Source: Lachnospiraceae bacterium (GTDB lineage: Bacteria; Bacillota; Clostridia; Lachnospirales; Lachnospiraceae). From it: a stretch of DNA of 7,895 nucleotides. Both the position numbers and the translations under genes were made by a program. Below are positions 1 to 6,050 of this stretch, piece after piece; position 1 is the stretch's first letter, and the number at the start of each line of letters is the position of its first letter. The notes under the pieces were generated by a model that saw only the letters and a list, made by a program, of their open reading frames with translations, made no database searches and was not told where the DNA came from. The stretch spans positions 1-7,895 of the forward strand of contig JAEEKC010000041.1 of the NCBI GenBank assembly GCA_016282215.1, read 5' to 3'.

Positions 1-44
1 ATGATAATACGTTTGCAATATATCACAAAAACCCGCACGCGTAA

Positions 45-80
45 AGAACCCCGGGAAAACCCGGGGTTCTGATTTTTTTT
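45..80. terminator. Intrinsic terminator, possibly bidirectional
   Basis: A perfect 11-bp stem (45-55 pairing with 60-70, AGAACCCCGGG and its complement) closes an AAAA loop. On the plus strand it is followed by a run of eight T (73-80), so its best orientation serves a rightward gene ending to the left of the window. Read on the minus strand it lies 23 bases after the trpB2 stop codon and is followed only by the weak run TTCTTTAC, so it probably also ends trpB2 transcription, less ideally. The hairpin is certain as sequence; its use in both directions is inference. Confidence 0.85.
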
Positions 81-92
81 GGAATAGTGTTT

Positions 93-1463
93 TCAGATCT
101 TCGGAAGTTTCGCAATAGAAGCTGCGATCTGCTCATCGGTCGGGATCTCGTCGCTCATCTCGCCGTTATGGAATTTCTCGTAAGCTACCAGATCGAAATA
201 ACCGGTACCGGTCAGGCCAAAGAGGATCGTCTTCTCCTCGCCGGTCTCTTTGCATTTGAGTGCCTCGTCGATGGCAGCACGGATCGCATGAGAGCTTTCC
301 GGTGCGGGCAGGATGCCTTCGCAGCGGGCAAACTGCTCAGCTGCTTCAAAGACGGAAGTCTGCTCAACGCTGGTTGCTTCCATATAGCCGTCTGCGTAAA
401 GCTGGGACAGGGTGGAACTCATGCCATGGAACCGAAGGCCGCCTGCGTGATTCGGAGACGGGATAAAGTCTGACCCAAGGGTATACATCTTTGCCAGCGG
501 ACAGATCTTTCCGGTGTCACAGAAGTCGTATGCATAGGTGCCTCTGGTGAAGCTGGGGCAGGATGCGGGCTCAACGGCAACAATGCGATAATCCTTTTCG
601 CCGCGGAGTTTCTCTCCCATAAAGGGAGCGATCAGGCCGCCGAGGTTGGATCCGCCGCCTGCGCATCCGATGATGATATCGGGCTCGATCCCGTATTTAT
701 CCATGGCGATCTTGGCTTCAAGACCGATCACGGACTGATGCAGCAGTACCTGGTTCAGCACGCTGCCGAGTACGTAACGGTAACCCGGGTTTTTCGTAGC
801 AACCTCAACTGCTTCGGAGATCGCACAGCCGAGAGAACCTGTTGTGCCGGGGAACTGTGCCAGGATCTTCTTTCCGACCTCGGTGGTTTCCGAAGGAGAA
901 GGAACCACGCTGGCGCCGTAAGTTCTCATAACTTCACGGCGGAACGGCTTTTGCTCATAGGAAACCTTTACCATATAGACTTTGCAGTCCAGTCCCAGAT
1001 ATGCAGTCGCCATTGAAAGTGCGGTACCCCACTGGCCGGCTCCGGTCTCTGTGGTCACACCCTTCAGGCCTTGCTCTTTTGCATAATAAGCCTGCGCAAT
1101 GGCAGAGTTCAGTTTATGGCTGCCGCTGGTGTTGTTGCCCTCGAACTTATAATAAATCTTTGCGGGCGTCCCGAGTTTTTCCTCTAAGCAGTATGCTCGT
1201 ACCAGCGGTGAAGGACGGTACATTTTATAAAAACTCAGAATCTTTTCCGGAATATCTACATACGGTGTATCATTGTCAAGTTCCTGTGCTACCAATTCCT
1301 TACAGAAGATCGGCTCGAGTTCCTCTGCCGTCAGCGGCTGGCCGGTTCCGGGATTAAGAAGCGGTGCGGGTTTGTTCTTCATGTCAGAACGAACGTTATA
1401 CCACTGCTTCGGCATCTCATCTTCCGATAAGTAGATCTTGTAGGGGATTTCCTGTTTGCTCAT
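93..1463 (-). CDS. trpB: Tryptophan synthase beta chain, TrpB2 type (stand-alone)
   Basis: A 456-residue PLP-dependent enzyme of fold type II that joins indole and L-serine to make L-tryptophan. The length (about 450, versus about 400 for classical TrpB) and the long N-terminal extension mark the TrpB2 class. Visible motifs are GSHKLNS (114-120) with Lys117 as the PLP Schiff-base lysine, ETGAGQWG (139-146) with the catalytic Glu139 (classical TrpB has ETGAGQHG), the PLP phosphate loop CAGGGSN (267-273) and EGILPAPESSHA (382-393). The ATG start is set by AAGGAGG at 1471-1477, seven bases upstream. No trpA or other trp gene lies beside it. The transcript begins about 470 bases upstream and passes through a Trp-specific T-box, so expression should rise when tRNA-Trp is uncharged. 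TrpB2 enzymes are known to work without a tight TrpA partner, so indole salvage is a likely role (inference). The family call is firm; the physiological role is not proven by sequence. Confidence 0.95.
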   Translation of the reverse strand: MSKQEIPYKIYLSEDEMPKQWYNVRSDMKNKPAPLLNPGTGQPLTAEELEPIFCKELVAQELDNDTPYVDIPEKILSFYKMYRPSPLVRAYCLEEKLGTPAKIYYKFEGNNTSGSHKLNSAIAQAYYAKEQGLKGVTTETGAGQWGTALSMATAYLGLDCKVYMVKVSYEQKPFRREVMRTYGASVVPSPSETTEVGKKILAQFPGTTGSLGCAISEAVEVATKNPGYRYVLGSVLNQVLLHQSVIGLEAKIAMDKYGIEPDIIIGCAGGGSNLGGLIAPFMGEKLRGEKDYRIVAVEPASCPSFTRGTYAYDFCDTGKICPLAKMYTLGSDFIPSPNHAGGLRFHGMSSTLSQLYADGYMEATSVEQTSVFEAAEQFARCEGILPAPESSHAIRAAIDEALKCKETGEEKTILFGLTGTGYFDLVAYEKFHNGEMSDEIPTDEQIAASIAKLPKI

Positions 1464-1520
1464 GTGTCTGCCTCCTTGTTATGTGATTGTGATTGATAAT
1501 AGGACAGATCATTCGTCGCC

Positions 1521-1632
1521 CATCCGGTCACTGCTTCGCAGCAACCGGATGATGCGGCATTCGCCGCATAAATCTGCTCAATGGCTGCCATTCCTGCAAG
1601 CAAGCTTGCGTCATGGCATCATGAGCAGATTT
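1521..1632. repeat. Cluster of three perfect-stem hairpins in the trpB2 leader
   Basis: Three adjacent inverted repeats fill 112 bases. Hairpin 1 pairs 1521-1528 with 1544-1551 (CATCCGGT/ACCGGATG) and holds an inner CTGC/GCAG stem (1531-1534 with 1538-1541). Hairpin 2 pairs 1552-1558 with 1563-1569 (ATGCGGC/GCCGCAT). Hairpin 3 pairs 1570-1580 with 1622-1632 (11 bp), then TGCCAT 1586-1591 with ATGGCA 1613-1618, then GCAAG 1596-1600 with CTTGC 1605-1609. The cluster sits after the T-box terminator and before the trpB2 ribosome binding site, so it is transcribed only on read-through. It does not contain a sequence complementary to the AAGGAGG site. It could be a dispersed palindromic (MITE- or REP-like) element or a structured leader RNA; I do not recognise the family. 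Confidence 0.7.
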
Positions 1633-1654
1633 GCACGGACTCATTTCTTGCGCA

Positions 1655-1937
1655 CAAAAAACCTGTCCCTGCAGTTTTGCTGGGACAGGTAAGATATTCT
1701 TCCTGCGGTGCCACCCGGCTTGGTATGATCCATACCCACTTTGTGCATACTCGACATGTTCTGTCTTCATACGCCGGATTTTATTTACGAAGTTCCGAAA
1801 CTCCGTCTCCCATACTCTGCCTTGCATTTCCGGTTGCCCTCAGAAGTCCATTCAATCCGGGATCTTTGCCGCAATCCCACCGCCTACGGCTCTCTTTGAA
1901 AGATTTGTCCGAACCTACTCACTCTTCTTCAACGGTT
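1655..1937 (-). promoter_or_regulatory. T-box riboswitch, tryptophan-specific, controlling trpB2
   Basis: Read on the minus strand, this leader has the full T-box order. The base of Stem I is GAAGAAGAG (1922-1930), closed by ACTTCT (1842-1847), with the AGTA-type S-turn GAGTAG just inside. The distal part carries AGAGAG followed by GCCG and GGTGGGA, matching the AG bulge and GNUG loop. The specifier position reads GAA-TGG-A, with TGG at 1848-1850, the only Trp codon, in the expected place opposite the S-turn. A Stem III hairpin pairs 1722-1727 with 1731-1736. The T-box sequence GGGTGGCACCGCAGG is at 1702-1716 and the terminator follows. In known T-boxes, uncharged tRNA pairs with the specifier and with the UGGN bulge, stabilising an antiterminator. 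Here GGG of the T-box can pair with CCC of the terminator's 5' arm. The tRNA-Trp specificity agrees with the downstream gene. Confidence 0.93.
1656..1690 (-). terminator. T-box attenuator terminator
   Basis: On the minus strand, ACCTGTCCC (1682-1690) pairs perfectly with GGGACAGGT (1661-1669) across a 12-base loop that can form a further GCA/TGC stem. A run of six T follows (1656-1661). The 5' arm is also the partner of the T-box GGG, so terminator and antiterminator exclude each other. It lies about 190 bases before the trpB2 start. Confidence 0.93.
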
Positions 1938-1943
1938 TAAAGC

Positions 1944-1973
1944 ATCGTAGCACAGATCGATCCGGTGTGTCAA
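1944..1973 (-). promoter_or_regulatory. Sigma-A promoter of the T-box/trpB2 transcript
   Basis: On the minus strand there is a perfect -35 TTGACA (1968-1973), an 18-base spacer, and -10 TACGAT (1944-1949) preceded by TG at the extended -10 position (TGC-TACGAT). Transcription would start near 1937, a few bases before the Stem I base of the T-box, which is the usual arrangement. This agreement supports the call. Confidence 0.82.
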
Positions 1974-2004
1974 TCACTTTTTCCGGTTAAGGCCGCGTTT
2001 TCGG

Positions 2005-2033
2005 TTGAAAAAAGAACGTAACTGTACTACAAT
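2005..2033 (+). promoter_or_regulatory. Sigma-A promoter of the antiporter gene
   Basis: On the plus strand, -35 TTGAAA (2005-2010) and -10 TACAAT (2028-2033) are separated by exactly 17 bases. Transcription would start near 2040, giving a leader of about 72 bases before the antiporter ATG. It is divergent from the trpB2 promoter; the two -35 elements are 31 bases apart. Confidence 0.78.
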
Positions 2034-2040
2034 AGGTTTT

Positions 2041-2059
2041 GCGCCTTCCGGCAAGGCGT
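2041..2059 (+). other. Small stem-loop at the 5' end of the antiporter mRNA
   Basis: CGCCTT (2042-2047) pairs with AAGGCG (2053-2058) around a five-base loop, extended by a G-U pair. It would sit right at the predicted mRNA 5' end. No T run follows, so it is not a terminator. It may stabilise the transcript; I cannot tie it to a known riboswitch. Confidence 0.4.
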
Positions 2060-2112
2060 TAGTGAATGCAAGCAGCTAGTGTATTTTCAAAATAGAAAGT
2101 GTGGATGAAAAA

Positions 2113-3294
2113 ATGGAAGCATATACCATATTTCGTGACCTGGCGATCCTCGTTATCGCTGCAAAATTTTTCGGCCTTGTTGCCAGAAAATGTAAAGCAC
2201 CTCAGGTAGTGGGTGAGATCGTTGCCGGACTTCTCATCGGTCCCGGCGTCCTCGGCCTTGTGGATCAGTCCCAGTTCATCACCCAGATGGCTGAGATCGG
2301 CGTTGTACTGCTGATGTTTTCCGCAGGCCTCGGAACCAATCTGAAAGAACTGAAAAAAACAGGGCCCGCTGCCCTGCTCATAGCCTGCTGCGGCGTTTTC
2401 ATCCCGCTTGTTTTAGGCGCGATCTTTTACGGCTGTTATTACGGCTTTTCGCCCTTCGGCTCCATGGGCTTTTACAAAGGTGTTTTCATCGGTACCATCA
2501 TGACGGCCACTTCTGTCAGCATCACGGTTTCCGCTTTAAAGGAAATGGGAAAACTGCAGACCCATGTGGGGCAGACCATCCTGTCTGCCGCCATCATTGA
2601 CGACATTATCGGCATCATGGTTCTGACCTTTGTCATCGGATTGAAGGATCCCGAAATGAAACCGCTGATCGTTGTAGTGCAGACCTTTTTGTTCTTTGTC
2701 TTTTCCCTGGTATTCGGCTTTATCAGCTACAAGATCTTTAAAAAAGTGGATAAGCGTTATCCCCATACACAGCGTATCCCTATCGCAGGTCTGGCCTACT
2801 GTTTTGCCCTCTCTTACATTGCCGAGCATTATTTCGGGATTGCCGATATCACCGGTGCCTATTTTGCAGGCATCATCCTGTGCAGCATCAAAGATTCGGA
2901 TTACATTGCAGAAAAGATGGACATCAATTCCTACATGCTCTTCGGTCCCATCTTCTTTGCTTCCATCGGTCTGAAAACCGACCTTGATGATATGACATTG
3001 CCGCTCCTCGGCTTTTCCATCGGCTTTGTGCTTGTGGCACTGCTGGCCAAGATCATCGGCTGCGGCCTGGCGGCAAAAATCTGTAAATTTAATTTTTGGG
3101 ATAGTCTGAAGATAGGTGTCGGCATGATGACCCGCGGCGAAGTTGCCCTGATCGTCTCCCAGAAAGGACTGTCAGCAGGCCTCATCGAGCCGATCTATTT
3201 CACCTCGGTGATCCTGCTGATCATTGTATCGAGCGTTGCAACGCCGATCATCATGAAGCTGCTGTTTCATAAGTCGGAGCAGTTAGCAAAATAA
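2113..3294 (+). CDS. Na+/H+ antiporter, CPA2 family (GerN/NapA type)
   Basis: A 393-residue polytopic membrane protein with about 12-13 hydrophobic segments, matching the Na+/H+ exchanger domain (PF00999) of the monovalent cation:proton antiporter-2 family. It should exchange Na+ (or K+) for H+ across the cytoplasmic membrane. Family marks are the first-segment motif VVGEIVAGLLIGPGVLG (32-48), the TSVSIT stretch (133-138) in the broken helix, the ion-binding aspartate pair Asp163-Asp164 in AAIIDDIIG as in NapA and GerN, and TRGEVALIVSQ (340-350) near the C-terminus. The double aspartate suggests an electrogenic exchanger (family-based inference). There is no TrkA-N/RCK nucleotide-binding domain, unlike KefB/KefC, and the protein ends soon after the last helix. 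The ATG at 2113 is preferred because GTGGA lies 7 bases before it; an in-frame GTG at 2101 would add four residues but has AGAAAG only one base away. The ion selectivity cannot be read from sequence. Confidence 0.92.
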   Translation: MEAYTIFRDLAILVIAAKFFGLVARKCKAPQVVGEIVAGLLIGPGVLGLVDQSQFITQMAEIGVVLLMFSAGLGTNLKELKKTGPAALLIACCGVFIPLVLGAIFYGCYYGFSPFGSMGFYKGVFIGTIMTATSVSITVSALKEMGKLQTHVGQTILSAAIIDDIIGIMVLTFVIGLKDPEMKPLIVVVQTFLFFVFSLVFGFISYKIFKKVDKRYPHTQRIPIAGLAYCFALSYIAEHYFGIADITGAYFAGIILCSIKDSDYIAEKMDINSYMLFGPIFFASIGLKTDLDDMTLPLLGFSIGFVLVALLAKIIGCGLAAKICKFNFWDSLKIGVGMMTRGEVALIVSQKGLSAGLIEPIYFTSVILLIIVSSVATPIIMKLLFHKSEQLAK

Positions 3295-3308
3295 TAACTA
3301 TTCACAGC

Positions 3309-4238
3309 CTAGTCCTCAAAGAGTGGCGTGGAAAAATACCTCTCTGCGGTATCGGGAAGCACGGTCACTACCGTCTTTCCTTCTCCGAGTTTTTCGGCAA
3401 GGGCAAGGGCCGCTGCCACATTGGTTCCGCTGGAAATTCCCACCATCAGGCCTTCTTCTCTGGCCAGCCGCTTGGCCGTCTCAATGGCCTGTTCATCCGT
3501 TACCACATAAATATCGTCATAGATTTCCTGATTTAAGATATCCGGGATAATTCCGTCACCGATGCCCATCTGCATATGGGTTCCGATGCTGCCGCCGGCC
3601 AGGATGGCTGCGTTTTCCGGCTCTACCGCCCAGATCTCAATATCCGGATACTGCGCGCGGAGCACTTCGCCGATCCCGGTAATGGTGCCGCCGGTTCCGA
3701 TGCCGGAGCAAAAACCATGGATGGGTCCTGCTACCTGTTCCATCAGTTCCAGAGCCGTATGTTTTTTGTGTGCCATGGTATTATCCGGATTGACAAACTG
3801 CTGCGGTACAAATACCTTGGGATTTTTCTTCTGCATACGGAGTGCGGTTTTTAAGCACTCATCAATGCATTCACCTATATCACCCGCATCATGGATCAGT
3901 ATCACGTCCGCACCGTAGTGCTCTACCAGTTTGCGTCTCTCTTCGGAAACCGAATCCGGCATGATGATGATCGTCTTATAACCTCTGACCGCTCCTACCA
4001 GGGCAAGTCCGATCCCCTGATTTCCGCTGGTGGGTTCCACGATGACACTGTCCTGATCGATGAGGCCTGCTTTTTCCGCCTGGTCGATCATATTCAGGGC
4101 TGTCCTTGTTTTGATGGAGCCGCCCACATTCAGGCCTTCCATTTTGACCAGCACCTGTGCACTGCCCTTCTTCGGCATTTTATTTAAGCGGATGACCGGG
4201 GTATGGCCCACCGCCTCGAGAATATTGTTATAGATCAT
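3309..4238 (-). CDS. cysK: Cysteine synthase (O-acetylserine sulfhydrylase family), variant active-site loops
   Basis: A 309-residue fold-type II PLP enzyme of normal CysK length, which would make L-cysteine from O-acetylserine and sulfide in the cytoplasm. The PLP lysine is Lys43 in NVGGSIKTR (37-45). The phosphate-binding loop is GTGGT (181-185), and the C-terminal PLP-site motif is PDTAERYFST (295-304; the family usually has PDSGERYLST). The substrate-binding loop is TSGNQG (70-75), where CysK and CBS proteins nearly always have TSGNTG. The loop before the lysine has Val38 where Pro is usual, and GIGDG (226-230) replaces the common GIGAG. These changes may mean a different acceptor or donor substrate, or only a clade variant. 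The start has AGGA about 10 bases upstream. It is the last gene of the minus-strand cluster, 64 bases after the DUF1002 gene, and no sulfur or serine acetyltransferase gene is adjacent. Confidence 0.88.
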   Translation of the reverse strand: MIYNNILEAVGHTPVIRLNKMPKKGSAQVLVKMEGLNVGGSIKTRTALNMIDQAEKAGLIDQDSVIVEPTSGNQGIGLALVGAVRGYKTIIIMPDSVSEERRKLVEHYGADVILIHDAGDIGECIDECLKTALRMQKKNPKVFVPQQFVNPDNTMAHKKHTALELMEQVAGPIHGFCSGIGTGGTITGIGEVLRAQYPDIEIWAVEPENAAILAGGSIGTHMQMGIGDGIIPDILNQEIYDDIYVVTDEQAIETAKRLAREEGLMVGISSGTNVAAALALAEKLGEGKTVVTVLPDTAERYFSTPLFED

Positions 4239-4302
4239 TTCCTTTTTTCCTAAAATCCGTTATCTGTAGTTTTTACTCCGTATCCATCGTTCTCCGATAT
4301 CT

Positions 4303-5334
4303 TCATCCGAACAAACCGGAGAAAAAGTTTTTAATGGAATTCCCGATATTGGAAAAGAAGTTTTTCACTGCGTTTCCGGCAACTCGCTTACCGACTTCTT
4401 CTGCCGTCAGGTGATTCACAAAATCCGGACCGAATTCCTTGTACATATCCTCCGCCTGCTGAACCAGGAAATTCGGATCAATGCCGAGTTCTTTGATCTT
4501 ATTCATCACGCTGATGATCTTTGTCACTTCGTCATCCGATAATTTGACACCGAATTTTTCTTCGCCTTCTGCAATGGCCTCTTTGATGTCTTCTTCCGTA
4601 TCAAGGTCGCCGGCAGCCACTTTTGCCTTCACATAGGCGATCAGCTGTTCAACTTTTTCCGCATCCTCAGGGCTGAGCGCTCCGGAAGCATCGATCTCGG
4701 CGATCTGTTCTGCGATCTCACCGGTGGTGATCAGCTCATTCATGGCCGTATCAAGTGTCTGCTCAGAAACCGCCTCACCGCTCATGGTCTCGTAAGCCTT
4801 GATGGCACCGATAAGTCCGGCCGTTCCCGAAATGGGAGAAGGACCGACTACCAGGATATCCGCATCCTGTACACCGGCTGTCAAAAGCGCGTTGCGGTAC
4901 ATACCCGTAGTACAGTAGGTAATGTTTTTCGTCGTTACCATCACGCCGTGTCCCGCCTCAGCCGGCACGATCTTGACACAGGAAAGAGCCTTCGTTCCGA
5001 TGACGGAACTGTCTAAATATGCGTCCAGATACTGATGCTCCTGTGCATTGGTGATGGTCAGCACCTTATAGTTGGCCAGATCGCCTTCCGTCAGACCCAT
5101 CTGATTTAAAACAGAAGCTCTCTGGTCTGCGGAAAGGTCTGCGCCAAAGGCTACGATGGGCGCATCCTTTGCGAGCGTATCGTTATGCTCCTTCGTGTTT
5201 CCGAGGATCGCATCCATATCCACCCCGGTGGCACGCGCCTTGATACCAAAACAGATCAGGCAGGCAAACAGTACCATGCCAAACACCATGATCTTTTTGA
5301 TCATTTTGCTTTTGATTGTTACTTCCTTACTCAT
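4303..5334 (-). CDS. Secreted or membrane-anchored DUF1002 (YpuA-like) protein
   Basis: A 343-residue protein with a basic N-terminus and a hydrophobic stretch (about 12-31) followed by KARATG, which fits a signal peptide cut after ARA, so it should act outside the membrane. The body matches the DUF1002 family (Bacillus subtilis YpuA and relatives), with the hallmark stretch around 154-182: DADILVVGPSPISGTAGLIG and then AIKAYE. Residues about 200-315 are rich in acidic helices. The last 22 residues contain two copies of KNFFS (324-328 and 335-339) in an amphipathic, phenylalanine-rich tail. The family has no established biochemical function that I know of. The ATG start is supported by AAAGGATG about 11 bases upstream. 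It lies 42 bases after the preceding gene and 64 before cysK, suggesting co-transcription. The family call is firm; the function is unknown. Confidence 0.85.
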   Translation of the reverse strand: MSKEVTIKSKMIKKIMVFGMVLFACLICFGIKARATGVDMDAILGNTKEHNDTLAKDAPIVAFGADLSADQRASVLNQMGLTEGDLANYKVLTITNAQEHQYLDAYLDSSVIGTKALSCVKIVPAEAGHGVMVTTKNITYCTTGMYRNALLTAGVQDADILVVGPSPISGTAGLIGAIKAYETMSGEAVSEQTLDTAMNELITTGEIAEQIAEIDASGALSPEDAEKVEQLIAYVKAKVAAGDLDTEEDIKEAIAEGEEKFGVKLSDDEVTKIISVMNKIKELGIDPNFLVQQAEDMYKEFGPDFVNHLTAEEVGKRVAGNAVKNFFSNIGNSIKNFFSGLFG

Positions 5335-5376
5335 ATTTTTTTCATCCTTTCGAATTGATCAGTAGTTATCCCGTTT

Positions 5377-6033
5377 TTACTTGAGCATTTCTACGCCGGT
5401 CACATAGATCACTTCACAGGCCCCGTCGCCCTCATCTTCCCTGCTGACCGAAGAATGCCAGGGAATGATCGCACCGTCTCTCTCCCTGACGATATCTACA
5501 TTGACCAGATATCCCTTCAGGCGGACATGATCTCCTTTTTTGATCCGGTTGATCTGTTTCCTGATCTCAGGATCCAGAGCGATCGCATGATTATTACTTA
5601 CATTCCGTGTGATCCCTTCATAGCCGCCGAAAAATTCCAGCTCCTCATAAGAATCCAGGTAATATTCAAGCCACCTGTTTCGCTGCTTCCAGTGAAAGTT
5701 AACTTTTGTATTATACTCTGCCACCTTTCCCCATGCAAGTCCAATATCTCTCGAGGCCAGTTTTCCACCGATACTATAATCTGTATATTCCTTTGCGCTC
5801 AGTACCAGTCCTTCAATCTCATAAGAATACAAATATGTGATCGTCGTGTCATATCCTTCAATATCCGGCGTAAGCGTGCCTTCGGCTTCTTTTTGAATGG
5901 GGTCACCGATCCCGGCGATTGCCCTTCTGCGGCCGGTATGCATAAAGATCCAGGCCGCCAAAAAAACAATAACACCGATCAACAAGCATTTCCAAAAAAG
6001 TTTATTCCGTCGCCTGCGCTCTTCGTAGGTCAC
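5377..6033 (-). CDS. Uncharacterised single-pass membrane protein
   Basis: A 218-residue protein of unknown function. After a basic start (EERRRRNK) there is one membrane segment (about 12-31), a further RRR, and then a soluble domain of about 180 residues. Basic residues flank both sides of the segment, so the topology is not clear from charge alone. The domain has an aromatic-rich middle (WKQRNRWLEYY, 115-125), SNNHAI (146-151), GDHVRLKGYLV (167-177) and a C-terminal stretch SSVSRED...DGACEVIYV (194-211). I recall unnamed proteins in other bacteria, including proteobacteria, with the same SNNH / GDxxRLxGYL / SxxRxDxGxGACExIxV order, so this is likely a real but unstudied family (memory, not a search). 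The start is GTG at 6033, supported by AGGAG seven bases upstream; there is no better ATG. It begins 17 bases after the hydrolase stop, so the two are very probably co-transcribed. Confidence 0.8.
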   Translation of the reverse strand: MTYEERRRRNKLFWKCLLIGVIVFLAAWIFMHTGRRRAIAGIGDPIQKEAEGTLTPDIEGYDTTITYLYSYEIEGLVLSAKEYTDYSIGGKLASRDIGLAWGKVAEYNTKVNFHWKQRNRWLEYYLDSYEELEFFGGYEGITRNVSNNHAIALDPEIRKQINRIKKGDHVRLKGYLVNVDIVRERDGAIIPWHSSVSREDEGDGACEVIYVTGVEMLK

Positions 6034-6050
6034 CTGTATTCTCCTGTCTG

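Noticed and set aside
3..44. Possible 3' end of a rightward gene with a TAA stop at 42-44
   Set aside because: Only 13 codons are visible and the stop abuts the terminator stem directly, so it cannot be told from chance, although the plus-strand T run makes a rightward gene to the left plausible.
1528..1827. Open frame of 99 codons on the minus strand covering the T-box and hairpin region
   Set aside because: It runs straight through the T-box sequence and its terminator, has no convincing ribosome binding site, and its composition follows the RNA structure. The last 28 codons, starting from an internal ATG in hairpin 3, could be a tiny ORF but have no supporting signal.
1581..1990. Two plus-strand open frames of 119 codons (1581-1940 and 1631-1990)
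   Set aside because: Both are antisense to the T-box leader, lack ribosome binding sites and resemble no protein family I know.
2034..2112. Riboswitch in the antiporter leader (Na+ or other ion type)
   Set aside because: The leader is only about 72 bases, with one short stem and no expression platform or conserved motif I can recognise.
4239..4302. Separate promoter or terminator between the DUF1002 gene and cysK
   Set aside because: No spaced -35/-10 pair and no hairpin with a T run could be found; simple co-transcription is the safer reading.
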